NCBI GenBank assembly: GCA_030532065.1
Contig: JAUNLW010000003.1
Location: 1-64,000 of the forward strand
Length of the DNA stretch: 64,000 bases
Direction of reading: 5' to 3'
Source of the DNA: Eubacteriales bacterium
GTDB taxonomy: Bacteria; Bacillota; Clostridia; Saccharofermentanales; DTU023
Each line of letters begins with the position of its first letter. The first letter of the stretch is position 1. Below, in pieces: positions 7,591 through 17,096 of the stretch. Made by a program: the position numbers and the translations under genes. Under the pieces are notes generated by a model that was given only the letters and a program-made list of their open reading frames with translations, had not been told where the DNA came from and ran no database searches.

Positions 7591-9402
7591 CTAAGACCAG
7601 GCTTCTGCCATCTGGCCATCCTCCGCTGGATGCTCGCGGTAGTATTGGGCTTGTGTTTCAAACATTTCTCGATAAGGCCCGGCTACACTCATCAATTCTT
7701 CGTGGGTACCACTTTGTACAATGCGGCCATTTTCCAGGAACAGGACCCGGTCACAAAATTGCGTACTGGACAGGCGGTGGGAAATAAAGATAGCAGTTTT
7801 ATCTTGTGTAAAACGGAGGTATTCTTGATACATAGCAGCCTCAGCCAAGGGATCTAAGGCGCTGGTAGGTTCGTCTAAAATTAGCAGGTCGCCTGACTTA
7901 TACAGGGCTCTGGCCAACATGAGCCTTTGTGTTTGACCGCCAGATAGTTGTACACCTTCGGGATCCAGATAGGTGGTCAACTGCGTATCCAGTCCGTGCG
8001 GTAACTCGGCAATATCGTGTTCCATACCAGACTCAAGGATGGCTTTTTGCAGACGTTCTTTATCCCTTTGCTGGTGGGGCTTGAGGGTAATATTTTCTTC
8101 TGCGCTGGCGGCAAAGAGTTCCAACTCCTGGAAGACCATGGCCACCCGGGCATAACGTTCTTTGGGATTGACTGTCTGGATGTCCACACCGTTAAGATAG
8201 ATTTTTCCGCTCTGGGGAGTTAAGAGTCCAGAGGCAAGTTTGACCAGAGTCGTTTTGCCTGCGCCATTATTACCTACCAGCGCAATGTGTTCGCCGGCTT
8301 TTACCTTTAAGTTTAAGTGCTGGAAGACCGTCTTATCTGCATAGGAGAAAGACACATCTTCAAAAATTAATTCCAGCGGGCCTTCTGGAATGTGTCCAGT
8401 AAACTCACCCTCGTCATAGGAGGGCAGATCGTAGAATTTGCGGTAAGGAGTCACCTGATTGCTGTTGTTGATCATTTGACCATAGGAGCTGATGACTCCG
8501 TCCACGTGTTTGCTGATGTTAAACATAATGCCCATAAAGAGTACAACATCTGCCAGAGCCAGATTTTGCGCGCTATAAGCCTTAAGCAGAATGATCGAGC
8601 CTATGAGGTCTCTGACCAGGTTTAAGCTCAAGGAGAGAGCGTCGCGTGAACGCAGCCAGATCTGTTCTTTTTTCAGCAGCTCATACATACGCAGCCAGAC
8701 AGATTGCAGCTTAGATTGGAAATAGTCTTTCAAATGATAAAGTCGCATATCTTTGGCGGTACTTTGACTCCAGATCTTGCGGTCACAATAAGCCTGCTCA
8801 TAATAGAGCGTTCTCTGCTGAGCCTCGATTTCGAGCTCGAAACGGTTGAAATAGTAAGTTACTATGCCACGCGCCAGAGAAGGGCTGACCAATAGGAGCA
8901 GCCAGTACCAGGGCAAGCGGGCAGAAGTCAAAAGGTATACACATAAGATCAAGAAAGAGGTGAGTGTATCCCAGCTTTGGCGCATCATACCTTCAGTACC
9001 GTATTGATTACCTTGATATATCACCCGACTGATATTTTCGACATCTTTCGCGCCTTGGGGGCCATTCATATACTCTGAAGAAATACCCATCATAAAACAA
9101 CTGGATAGATGGAGGTCAATAATGCGAAATTCCATACCACTAAAAAAACGTAAGGGATCTAAGACTTGAAACAGCATTATAGATAAGCCAAGCGAGCATA
9201 CTGGCAACAGAATGCGGTAGAAAGAAGCTCCTTCTTCCAACAGTTGTACGACTTGTGCCGGAACGTATACGCTCAGTACCTGCCAGGATATGGTCAAAAT
9301 CATAAAAAGCAGATGGTAGGCCCAATAGCTGGCCATAGAATGAGGCATAATCTCATGGTAGCGGCGAATGATAAAACGCCAGTTTTTAAAAAAGTCCTTC
9401 AA
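7591..9402 (-). CDS. ABC exporter half-transporter, partner subunit
   Basis: The 603-residue half-transporter has a membrane domain (about residues 1-330) and an ATPase domain with Walker A GNNGAGKTT, signature LSGGQTQR and Walker B LLILDEPTSALD. The start is a TTG with AGGAGG nine bases upstream. A LytTR-type operator and promoter lie directly upstream at 9429-9497, so this gene and the next probably form the regulated output of the adjacent two-component system. The two half-transporters share architecture but differ in sequence, as expected for a heterodimer. Confidence 0.88.
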   Translation of the reverse strand: MKDFFKNWRFIIRRYHEIMPHSMASYWAYHLLFMILTISWQVLSVYVPAQVVQLLEEGASFYRILLPVCSLGLSIMLFQVLDPLRFFSGMEFRIIDLHLSSCFMMGISSEYMNGPQGAKDVENISRVIYQGNQYGTEGMMRQSWDTLTSFLILCVYLLTSARLPWYWLLLLVSPSLARGIVTYYFNRFELEIEAQQRTLYYEQAYCDRKIWSQSTAKDMRLYHLKDYFQSKLQSVWLRMYELLKKEQIWLRSRDALSLSLNLVRDLIGSIILLKAYSAQNLALADVVLFMGIMFNISKHVDGVISSYGQMINNSNQVTPYRKFYDLPSYDEGEFTGHIPEGPLELIFEDVSFSYADKTVFQHLNLKVKAGEHIALVGNNGAGKTTLVKLASGLLTPQSGKIYLNGVDIQTVNPKERYARVAMVFQELELFAASAEENITLKPHQQRDKERLQKAILESGMEHDIAELPHGLDTQLTTYLDPEGVQLSGGQTQRLMLARALYKSGDLLILDEPTSALDPLAEAAMYQEYLRFTQDKTAIFISHRLSSTQFCDRVLFLENGRIVQSGTHEELMSVAGPYREMFETQAQYYREHPAEDGQMAEAWS

Positions 9403-9428
9403 CTCTCAATACCTCCTACTAATTGCTG

Positions 9429-9497
9429 ATACTAAATTAGCATTAGCAGTCTGGTAATTGGGCTAATTGGCGTGAAAGGTCGCTTTAGCGGCGTGAA
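9429..9497 (-). promoter_or_regulatory. LytTR-type direct-repeat operator plus promoter for the ABC exporter genes
   Basis: Two perfect copies of GGCGTGAA (plus-strand reading) occur at 9469-9476 and 9490-9497. Their starts are exactly 21 bp apart, two helical turns. LytTR regulators such as AgrA and ComE bind pairs of roughly 9-bp direct repeats with about 12 bp between them, which is this geometry. Eleven bases downstream on the minus strand lies TTACCA, then 17 bases, then TAGTAT, a plausible promoter whose transcript would start near 9421, just before the TTG start at 9402. Confidence 0.6.
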
Positions 9498-9506
9498 TAG
9501 CAAAAA

Positions 9507-10676
9507 TTAGGCCAGAGTTTCTTCGCTCGAGCTTCCTGGACCCAAGGGCAGAGTTAATTCTGCGGCAAAAACACCAGGCTCATTTTGCAGGTTGAGATAA
9601 CCTTTATACTGGTCAACTAACAGAGCGACTCGCTTCATACCCAGGCCGTGGTGACCTCGCTTGGTGGAGATGTAGTTGCGCTCCTCAAAGCTGAGGATCT
9701 CTTTAGCAGAATTTTGAATCGACAGATAAAGCTGCTGACCAAAAGTATCGCAGTAGATGCGGATGAAGCGGTCCTCGGGCGGGATTTCTTCGCAGGCTTC
9801 TATAGCGTTATCGAGCAGGTTACCGAACATAATGCAGAGGTCTGTATCCTTGATGGGCAAGTCTCCCAGAACGGTGACTTTTGCGTCTACATCAATGGAT
9901 TTGCTCTTGGCCAGTGAAAGTTTACTGTTAAAGATAGCGTCCACTAGAGGATTGGCGCTGTTTACCAAGAGGTCAATAGAAATAAGATCCTGCTCTAATA
10001 GGTTCAAATAATTGCGTAGGGCCTCTATTTGGCCACTTTCCAGATACGCTTTTTCAGTCTGTATATGGCTGTGATAGTCGTGCCTCCAGCCTCGCATTTG
10101 TAGATAGATTTCCTTTATCTCTTGATACTGAGAAGCCATGATCTGACGTTGCAACATCTCGGTAGAATTAGAGATTGTTTGTAGAGAGCGAATGTACAAA
10201 CTGGCGACAACGGCGGAAGCCAACAATAGGGAGATCAGCTTTAGGGCGAGGTTGCTTATGGCGTTGTAAGGCAGGAGCAGGAGTAGTGAAAGGGCGATAT
10301 CCGGTAGAGGAAATTGCTTAAACTTTAACATAAGCGCAACTGCGGTAGCCGGTAAAATAAAGCAGGTCCAAGTCAAGGGAACAAATTGAACTGCCAGACA
10401 ACTAATTACCAGATAAGGCAGCCAGTAACGGGCCAGAATAGGGAAAGGCTCATCGTCGTAGAAGAGACTAAACAAGGTCAGGCATAAACCACCGCCCAAG
10501 AAAAGTATTTGTAAGTGGTAGAAGTAAGCAGCTATCCCCAGGCCTGACAAAATCATTGCCAAGATAAAAAAGCGCCAGGGCTGTTGCTTTGGCAGCCTAA
10601 AGCCAAACAGAGAAAGAGCTAGTCCCGGTAAAAACAAGAGTAGGCTGAGAATTTTGGGGTTAGAGAATATGGCCAT
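9507..10676 (-). CDS. GHKL-type sensor histidine kinase (AgrC-like)
   Basis: About six N-terminal membrane helices (first 180 residues) are followed by a coiled-coil linker, a phosphoacceptor segment GWRHDYHSHI and a GHKL ATPase domain with N-box NLLDNAIEAC and G-box GHHGLGMKR. This is the AgrC/FsrC class, which commonly senses peptides. The chosen ATG at 10676 is 2 bases after the stop of the response regulator gene; an in-frame upstream ATG at 10709 would overlap that gene by 31 bases. It should phosphorylate the LytTR regulator encoded immediately upstream. Confidence 0.85.
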   Translation of the reverse strand: MAIFSNPKILSLLLFLPGLALSLFGFRLPKQQPWRFFILAMILSGLGIAAYFYHLQILFLGGGLCLTLFSLFYDDEPFPILARYWLPYLVISCLAVQFVPLTWTCFILPATAVALMLKFKQFPLPDIALSLLLLLPYNAISNLALKLISLLLASAVVASLYIRSLQTISNSTEMLQRQIMASQYQEIKEIYLQMRGWRHDYHSHIQTEKAYLESGQIEALRNYLNLLEQDLISIDLLVNSANPLVDAIFNSKLSLAKSKSIDVDAKVTVLGDLPIKDTDLCIMFGNLLDNAIEACEEIPPEDRFIRIYCDTFGQQLYLSIQNSAKEILSFEERNYISTKRGHHGLGMKRVALLVDQYKGYLNLQNEPGVFAAELTLPLGPGSSSEETLA

Positions 10677-10678
10677 GC

Positions 10679-11428
10679 CTAAGACCTGTCTTTCTGGCGT
10701 TGACGACAAAAGGTAAAATAAGCTTCCATAAAGTCCTGCTTGCGCGAACGAGCCAGGGGAACCGTCTGATCCTGCACAAGATGCAGGAGAGTGGGTTCTA
10801 CACGAACTACCCAGGCTAAATTGCAGTAATAGCTGCGATGAGGCTGACAGAAGACCATACCGGGCTCCAGTGATTCTTCTATTTTTTCGATCCAGGTCTG
10901 CAAAGTGGCCCGTATGCGTAATTGCTCAGGTGTTGGTGTTTCTGAATGCAGGTAGAATACGATTTCTTTGTCTTGCGCTTCCAGATAAATAATGCGGGAT
11001 AATTCAAGGCTTTGGTAACCGTCCGGAGTCTCCACCAGTATCTTAGCCGGCTCGCGCTTGCACTGTAACTTGGCCCGGTCCAGCACTTTTTCTAACTCTT
11101 TTTTATTTACTGGTTTTAGCAGATAGTCCAGAGCCTCGACTTTGTAGCCTTCAAAGACAAAAGACGCTTCGGCAGTTAGAAAAACGATTAGAGTTCGATT
11201 GTTGGCCAGGCGCAGCTTTTTTGCTAGCTCCATGCCACTCATATCCGGCATCATGATGTCTACCAGTAGCAGATCAAAAGGCTCATCTTCCGCGGCAAAG
11301 AGAAAGGCCTGAGCACTGGGAAATTCTCTGACCTCACCGCTGGGGTCACCAGTAGCTTGCCAGTTAACCACCAAGTCCATAATTAATTGGCGGTGCACAG
11401 GATTGTCTTCTATGATCGCGATGCGCAT
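10679..11428 (-). CDS. LytTR-family response regulator (AgrA-like)
   Basis: The N-terminal receiver domain begins MRIAIIEDN and has the phosphoacceptor Asp in LLLVDIMMPDMSG; a LytTR DNA-binding domain occupies about residues 140-249. The start is set at the ATG at 11428, which has AAAGGATAACC directly upstream, rather than the ATG six codons earlier. It is first in an order of regulator, kinase, exporter, exporter, all on the minus strand. The direct repeats at 9469-9497 are its most likely operator. Confidence 0.88.
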   Translation of the reverse strand: MRIAIIEDNPVHRQLIMDLVVNWQATGDPSGEVREFPSAQAFLFAAEDEPFDLLLVDIMMPDMSGMELAKKLRLANNRTLIVFLTAEASFVFEGYKVEALDYLLKPVNKKELEKVLDRAKLQCKREPAKILVETPDGYQSLELSRIIYLEAQDKEIVFYLHSETPTPEQLRIRATLQTWIEKIEESLEPGMVFCQPHRSYYCNLAWVVRVEPTLLHLVQDQTVPLARSRKQDFMEAYFTFCRQRQKDRS

Positions 11429-11502
11429 GGTTATCCTTTCGATCACTCTTAGTGATTTGTGGCAGAAACTAAGTTCAATACCAATAAATTATTTTAACAC
11501 AA

Positions 11503-11541
11503 GAAAAATCCGACTCCTGTTGCCGCGACAGGAGCCGGACT
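11503..11541 (-). terminator. Intrinsic terminator after the DUF3160 gene
   Basis: On the minus strand GTCCGGCTCCTGT pairs with ACAGGAGTCGGAT around a 7-base loop, followed by TTTTTCTT. It separates the DUF3160 gene from the response regulator operon. Confidence 0.85.
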
Positions 11542-11566
11542 TGGGCTAGTTAGTAAAGGGTGAGCC

Positions 11567-13693
11567 TTAGTTTAGTGTGAAACGATAGTCCTCAGTCCAA
11601 GCAGGCTTCGTGACAACTAGGTCAGATTCGCTTTCGCTCTTCTGATACAGGTTACGATAGATTAGCTGCCAATCTTCGTCGGTGAGACGCTGCTGAGTAG
11701 GAACGGGGAATTCATAGAAGTCATAAGCGGCACCTTTGGCGAGACGGAGCACACCGTCAACCGGTACGATGACCCAAATTTCCTGGGCACTGCCAATGGC
11801 AAGTTCCAGGCATTGACCGCTGTTAGGATCAGTGGCGATATCAGCCGCGATTTCTTCGGGAATATTTACTGGCCAAGTCTCACCATCTACTTCTTCAAAA
11901 GGTGTTACCAAGGTTTTCAAGTAATCCAGGGAGCCACCGATGGACTTGATAAACTCAAAGTCCTCTTCAGAAGGTACTTCTCCGGCTAATTCGGTGTCGG
12001 CTATAACGGCCAGGTGCTCACACAGATCAATAAAGATGTTTAAGCTTTCCTGGTCTTTATCTTCTAACATTTTTGCTTGGGCAAGGCTATCTGCCGTTTC
12101 CCGACTCAAGTCAGCCAGGGCACGGAAGATTTCCGGTACGGGCTGCACATATCCACGGTCGTCTACTTCTTCTTGGAAAATACCACCCATCTCAGCCATC
12201 ATCTGTTTGCTGTACAGTATGGTGTCATGCTTTAATTCGGTAAAGGAGCCGGCAAAGCACTCTAGGTTGCGTCTGGCCCACTTGTCACCGCGCATAAAGG
12301 AAGGATAATAGCCTTCAACCTGACTTTTGTCTTTTAGGAGCGGACGGAGTAGTTGCAGCCATTTAGCAGTGAAATTATCGGCCTCTGCTGGCTCACCATG
12401 CTCTTCTTTTAAAGCAGCTAAGTTCTCAGGGAAATTTTGAAAGTCAAAGTCACCATTGGCTTTCAGTAATTCTTCTGCCTGAGCTGAGCCAAAGACAGCT
12501 GCCAGGTCCAGCACGGAAGGAAGGCCACGCTTTTCGCCATCTAGATTTTCTTTAACCGCGTTCCAAACCAGTTGTCCAAATACTTCTTCGTCCAGGCTGT
12601 AGCGCTGGCCGATAAAGCGGAAGCCCAAAGCCTTTTCGGCCTCCAGCTGTCGGTCGACTTCATCATCATCGCTATCTTCTACATAACGAACATGTGAGTA
12701 AATTTTCGGCAGAGGCAGTTCTTTGTAAGCTTCAGCGAAAGCTTCCCAGCCGGCATTATCTTCAATAACTTTTTTAAGGGTAGGTTTCTCGCCATAACAT
12801 TCATTGATTAAGGGTGTAAGCTGCGTAAAGGAGATATCATCTGAAGGACCGGCGAACAAGGCAGTGGTTTGATAAATATTTTCCCAGTCTTTAGCGATCT
12901 CAGCATCTTCTTGGAAGATCAGGTTCTGCAAGATCGCTGCTTGACGCAAGGTTTCCTGGTAGAGGGCGAAATTAGCGCGACCAAACCAGGTCATGGCCCG
13001 GAAATAGCGCTCTTGCTCCGGACTTTGCGTGTAATAACCACGGGGCTTATACAAGGAATAGTCTTCAAGTTGAGGCTCTTCTGGATTTAAGCTAAAGAGA
13101 GGGGAGGGCAGCATATCCTGAGCCGCCAGAATATTAGTGTATTCTTCGGCAGCGGCTTCTGATAACTTACTGGTATCAGGTTCCTCTTCTAATAGAGCCT
13201 GGCCGATTTGGAAGAAGTCACGGTTGAGCACAGCGGCCTGCTCCCAGTCACTACCCTCTGCGTCAGCAAGCTGTTGATTGCTGGCTTGAACCATACGCTC
13301 TGCCAGGTCCGCCAGACGATCGGTGAGATAGTCTTTCTCAGTTTGGCGCAGCAGATAGCTGAAAATATAATGCTGGAAATGCAGCGCGATGTCAGCCGTA
13401 ACATAGCTGGGTACTTGCTGATAAACGTTCATCTCATAGAGACTTACCCAGTCATTGGGTCTTGCCACAATAGCAAAATGATCTTGGCTTAGTTGATTGA
13501 TAAAATCTGGTGTGTCCAATTCGTTGAGAGCCGGCATGAGCACATTCGAGAGGTCAGCTTCTGGTTCTGGTGGCTGATCATTGCCTGACTCGGCAAAGAT
13601 AAGGCCGGCGCCAGCGCTCCAAATTACAGCTAATGTAAGGAACGCGCAGAGCCAGCCCTTGATAGTCTTTTGTTGTTTCTTGAGATTTCCCAT
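11567..13693 (-). CDS. DUF3160-family secreted or membrane-anchored protein
   Basis: The 708-residue protein starts with a basic segment and a hydrophobic helix (about residues 12-33, ending GLIFAESGN), consistent with a Sec signal peptide or N-terminal anchor. The rest is a large acidic, helix-rich domain with the DUF3160 pattern, including the ADIALHFQHYIFSYLL region near residue 100 and WARRNLECFAGSFTELKHDT near residue 480. No enzymatic function is established for this family that I can name. AAGGAGGTAAAT precedes the ATG. It is 95 bases after hypA in the same direction and may be read through from that operon. Confidence 0.75.
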   Translation of the reverse strand: MGNLKKQQKTIKGWLCAFLTLAVIWSAGAGLIFAESGNDQPPEPEADLSNVLMPALNELDTPDFINQLSQDHFAIVARPNDWVSLYEMNVYQQVPSYVTADIALHFQHYIFSYLLRQTEKDYLTDRLADLAERMVQASNQQLADAEGSDWEQAAVLNRDFFQIGQALLEEEPDTSKLSEAAAEEYTNILAAQDMLPSPLFSLNPEEPQLEDYSLYKPRGYYTQSPEQERYFRAMTWFGRANFALYQETLRQAAILQNLIFQEDAEIAKDWENIYQTTALFAGPSDDISFTQLTPLINECYGEKPTLKKVIEDNAGWEAFAEAYKELPLPKIYSHVRYVEDSDDDEVDRQLEAEKALGFRFIGQRYSLDEEVFGQLVWNAVKENLDGEKRGLPSVLDLAAVFGSAQAEELLKANGDFDFQNFPENLAALKEEHGEPAEADNFTAKWLQLLRPLLKDKSQVEGYYPSFMRGDKWARRNLECFAGSFTELKHDTILYSKQMMAEMGGIFQEEVDDRGYVQPVPEIFRALADLSRETADSLAQAKMLEDKDQESLNIFIDLCEHLAVIADTELAGEVPSEEDFEFIKSIGGSLDYLKTLVTPFEEVDGETWPVNIPEEIAADIATDPNSGQCLELAIGSAQEIWVIVPVDGVLRLAKGAAYDFYEFPVPTQQRLTDEDWQLIYRNLYQKSESESDLVVTKPAWTEDYRFTLN

Positions 13694-13788
13694 ATTTACC
13701 TCCTTGCATCTTATCGGTAGCTGTTACTTACAAATATAGGTCTAATATCTAGTTAGAGGAGTGTAAATCAGGGAAGGTTAAAGACTCG

Positions 13789-14133
13789 TCACTTAACTTG
13801 CACTTCTCTTACGGTGACCTCATCGCCTGTTACCAAATAGGTATCTTTACTCTGGCAATAGGGACAGGTCTTACCGTAGGCGGTGGTAGAGTAGGTTTTA
13901 CGGCAGTCACGACAAAAGCTCATTGCTTCAATAATGACCAGGTTGAGCGCGCAGTTTTGCATATACTTGGTCTGCTTGATAGCCCATTTGTAGCAGTCGC
14001 GAAAGTAAGAGGGGACTATGGTGGAAACCTCGCCAATCTCTAAAGTAACGCTGACTACTTCGTTGGCGTTGTTGTCTTCTGCCGTTTTCTCGACCATGTC
14101 GATAAAATACATTACGATACCTAATTCATGCAT
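13789..14133 (-). CDS. hypA: HypA/HybF nickel-insertion metallochaperone
   Basis: The 114-residue protein begins MHELGIV, whose MHE motif binds nickel through the N-terminus and His2. It carries a zinc site formed by CRDC and CPYC (about residues 74-77 and 92-95). HypA hands nickel to [NiFe]-hydrogenase, or in some bacteria urease, together with the GTPase HypB encoded nearby at 17097-17768. A strong hairpin (14152-14184) lies between it and the large flavoprotein gene upstream. No hydrogenase structural genes or hypCDEF are in this window, so the client enzyme is unknown. Confidence 0.93.
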   Translation of the reverse strand: MHELGIVMYFIDMVEKTAEDNNANEVVSVTLEIGEVSTIVPSYFRDCYKWAIKQTKYMQNCALNLVIIEAMSFCRDCRKTYSTTAYGKTCPYCQSKDTYLVTGDEVTVREVQVK

Positions 14134-14151
14134 ATTCTAACCTGTTCAATC

Positions 14152-14184
14152 TAATAGTCCGGGGCTTTGTAACCCCGGACTACT
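14152..14184 (-). other. Strong intercistronic hairpin between the 965-residue flavoprotein gene and hypA
   Basis: GTAGTCCGGGG pairs with CCCCGGACTAT around a loop of about 8 bases. There is no T-run after it on the minus strand, so it is more likely an mRNA stability or attenuation element than a simple terminator. Confidence 0.5.
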
Positions 14185-14197
14185 TGTTTATTTACTG

Positions 14198-17095
14198 TTA
14201 TTCTTCGGGAGTGTAGGCGTTACCTGTGAAAGGATGAGTTTTGTTGAACTCTTTATTGGCAGCGTTATAGGCTCTGCGTTTCTTACGCATGAGTCTAGCC
14301 TCCTTGGAACCGGAGTTTGCCACGATCTTGAAGGCACGTTTGAGTTGATAGGCGAGCATCAGACCAATCTTATCTTCACCGCGGACCATCTTGGTCATCT
14401 CAGGTTTATCGCGATAGAGATGGATAGCGTCAAAGCCACAGCGAGTAGTGCAAAGTCCACAACCAATGCACTTGTTCTCATCGACTTCAGCGGCGCCGCA
14501 GCTGAGGCAGCGTCCGGTTTCGATCTTGACTTGCTCTTCTGTCAGGCTGAGGCGTTCGTCACGGAAAGGATCCTTGCCGGCAGTGTTAGCGGCCTCTTTC
14601 TGTCGTCCAGATGTATCGTAGGACGTAGGCAGAGAAATGTCTTCAGTGTCAAAGGGTTTGTAGACATGGCGGTCACGTCCGATAACCATTTCGGCGCCTG
14701 GACGTACACGTCTGTGCAGAGATTCGGCTGCGTGATGGCCCTGGGCGATGGCGTCGATAACAAACTTAGGTCCGGTATAGAGGTCACCACCTACGAAGAT
14801 ATCAGGATCTTCAGTCTGATAGGTCAAGGGATCTGCTACCGGATAATTACCATGGTGGAAGGTTACACCGGTACTTTCTAAGAGGTCGCCCCAGACTACG
14901 CTCTGACCGATAGCAAAGATAATAAAGTCCGCGTCGACGGTGATGGTATCAGACTCGTCATATTTGGGGGAGAAACGGTGGGTTTCAGGATCGATGACCT
15001 GGGTGCAGCGCTTCATGACGAGACCCTTCACGTGTCCTTCATCATTTAAGAGCACTTCCTTGGGACCCCAGGAGTTGCAGATCTTGACGTTTTCTTCCAA
15101 GGCCTCAGCAATTTCGCTATCTTTGGCTGGCATCTCTTCACGAGATTCCAAAGAGTACATGGTCACTTCAGATGCCTGACGTTTAGCTGCCGTGATAGCG
15201 CAGTCAATAGCAACGTTACCACCACCGATTACAGCTACCTTACCAGTGAAAGGAGCGTGTCCTTCTTCCAGAGCGTCATGCAGGTATTCAACTGCGATAG
15301 CGGTTTCTGGCGCGTCATCGTTAGGTACGCCGGGGCGTCTGCCGCCCTGGCAGCCGATGGCCAGGTAGAAGGCCTTGTAGCCTTGATCCTTGAGTTCCTG
15401 CAGAGTGACATCTTTACCGACTTCGCAGTTAGTCTTGATCTCAACGCCTAATTGACGGATAACGTCGATTTCTGCGTCTATTACATCTTTCTCTAACTTG
15501 TATGAAGGGATGCCGTAGGTCAGCATACCGCCTGGTTTGGCGTTCTTCTCAAAGACGGTGGGGCTGTAGCCTAAAAGCGCTAGATAATAGGCGCAGGATA
15601 AACCGGCGGGACCGGCTCCGATGATGGCGATCTTCTCATCAAATTTACCGTGGACAGAAGGCACTACTTTCTCAGGGATATAGCGGTTCTCTTCCTTGAT
15701 TTCCCAGTCAGCGATAAATTTCTTTACGGCATCGATGGAGATCGCTTCGTCTACGGTACCTCTGGTACAAGCGTCTTCACAGGGCTTATTGCAGATACGT
15801 CCGCATACGGCAGGGAAGGGGTTCTCTCGCTTGATCAGTTCTAGCGCTTCTCTATACTCGCCGTCATGTGCTTTCTTGAGGTAGCCTTGGATAGCGATAT
15901 GAGCCGGGCAAGCAGATTTGCAGGGAGCGGTACCATTGGGCCAGGAGTTTGATAATCTGGCCGTATCACGATAGTTCTCGTCCCAGGCGTATTTGCCCCA
16001 CTTAATCTTGTCAGGCAGGATGGATTTAGGATTCTCAGCCTCGCTGCCGTCTTTTTTGCAGAGCTTTTGGCCTAATTTGACCGCGCCGACGGGGCAGACC
16101 TCAACACAACGTCCGCAAGCTACACACTTATCTTTAGTTACTCTAGAGGTATAAGCTGAGCGGGAGAGGTTAGGTGTGTTGAAGAGCTGGCTGGTCCGCA
16201 ACGCGTGGCAGATCTTAACGTCGCAGTTACAGATATCGAAAATCTTTTCTGAACCATCGATGTTGGTGATCTGATGAACGAAACCGTTATCTTCTGCCTT
16301 CTGCAGGATTTCCATAGCTTCTTCGTGGGTAATGTAGTGAGCACGGTTGGTCTCGACAGTATAGTCTGCCATGTCACCAACCTGGATGCACCAGTTATCC
16401 GGGTCATCGCCGCAGCCAATACCCATGACTGCAGTTGATTGACGGCAAGAGCAGATACCGCAGGAGATATGGCCTTCGTATTTCTTGAGCCAGTAAGAGA
16501 TGTGCTCCAGGTCTACCGACTCATTCTCAAACTCGATGGCCTTTTCTACCGGTATGACATGCATGCCAATACCGGCTCCGCCCGGAGGCACCATTTGGGT
16601 AATGCCGGCCAGAGGCTGGAAGGTCATACGCTCGAAGAAACTGGTAACTGGAGGATTCTTGGCAATACGGTCTTTGGAGGAGTTGAAGAGTTCCGCCGAG
16701 CCCGGTACAAAAAAGGGTAGACGGTAGCGACGTACACGTAACGCGTCCTTGATCGGGGCATCGTGAGAGTAGTTGTCACCGTAGTCATACTCCAGGATGC
16801 CGATATAAGCCATCTCAAAGAGTAATTGCTGGAAATCTGAGGCCTCATATTCAGAGTTCATGGCGTAGAGCTCTTCAAAGGTGTAGTTCTTACGCAACTT
16901 CATCTTGTTGGCCACTTTGACCATCTCATCGGTCAGAACTTCGCGCAGACCCCAATATTCAGGATCATCAGCGGTAACACCTTTGATCTTGTGAGCAGCT
17001 ATATCAGTAATCTTACGGCCTAGCTTGGCGTACTCTTTTTTGAAGTCTTTTTCTCCTTGGTAAACTGATTTTATGCTTGTTTGTTGTTCTGGCAT
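14198..17095 (-). CDS. Multidomain iron-sulfur FAD/NAD(P) oxidoreductase (GltD-like core)
   Basis: The 965-residue protein is modular. Residues about 1-310 form a domain with a CGICSCRQ cluster near 213. A ferredoxin-type CVACGRCVEVCP follows near 325. A GltD-like N-terminal cluster domain has CKSACPAHIAIQGYL near 390 and CGRICNKPCEDAC near 437. FAD (IGAGPAGLSCAYYL near 495) and NAD(P)H (VIGGGNVAIDCA near 623) Rossmann domains come next, then a C-terminal ferredoxin with CLSCGAAE and CIGCGLCTTRC near 862-890. Such proteins pass electrons between NAD(P)H, flavin and ferredoxin or a partner enzyme. Its stop is followed by hypA and its start abuts hypB (1-base gap), hinting at service to a nickel enzyme. 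Confidence 0.85.
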   Translation of the reverse strand: MPEQQTSIKSVYQGEKDFKKEYAKLGRKITDIAAHKIKGVTADDPEYWGLREVLTDEMVKVANKMKLRKNYTFEELYAMNSEYEASDFQQLLFEMAYIGILEYDYGDNYSHDAPIKDALRVRRYRLPFFVPGSAELFNSSKDRIAKNPPVTSFFERMTFQPLAGITQMVPPGGAGIGMHVIPVEKAIEFENESVDLEHISYWLKKYEGHISCGICSCRQSTAVMGIGCGDDPDNWCIQVGDMADYTVETNRAHYITHEEAMEILQKAEDNGFVHQITNIDGSEKIFDICNCDVKICHALRTSQLFNTPNLSRSAYTSRVTKDKCVACGRCVEVCPVGAVKLGQKLCKKDGSEAENPKSILPDKIKWGKYAWDENYRDTARLSNSWPNGTAPCKSACPAHIAIQGYLKKAHDGEYREALELIKRENPFPAVCGRICNKPCEDACTRGTVDEAISIDAVKKFIADWEIKEENRYIPEKVVPSVHGKFDEKIAIIGAGPAGLSCAYYLALLGYSPTVFEKNAKPGGMLTYGIPSYKLEKDVIDAEIDVIRQLGVEIKTNCEVGKDVTLQELKDQGYKAFYLAIGCQGGRRPGVPNDDAPETAIAVEYLHDALEEGHAPFTGKVAVIGGGNVAIDCAITAAKRQASEVTMYSLESREEMPAKDSEIAEALEENVKICNSWGPKEVLLNDEGHVKGLVMKRCTQVIDPETHRFSPKYDESDTITVDADFIIFAIGQSVVWGDLLESTGVTFHHGNYPVADPLTYQTEDPDIFVGGDLYTGPKFVIDAIAQGHHAAESLHRRVRPGAEMVIGRDRHVYKPFDTEDISLPTSYDTSGRQKEAANTAGKDPFRDERLSLTEEQVKIETGRCLSCGAAEVDENKCIGCGLCTTRCGFDAIHLYRDKPEMTKMVRGEDKIGLMLAYQLKRAFKIVANSGSKEARLMRKKRRAYNAANKEFNKTHPFTGNAYTPEE

Positions 17096-17096
17096 A

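Noticed and set aside
14234-14881. 215-codon plus-strand open frame
   Set aside because: It lies wholly within the antisense strand of the 965-residue flavoprotein gene, which has clear domain evidence.
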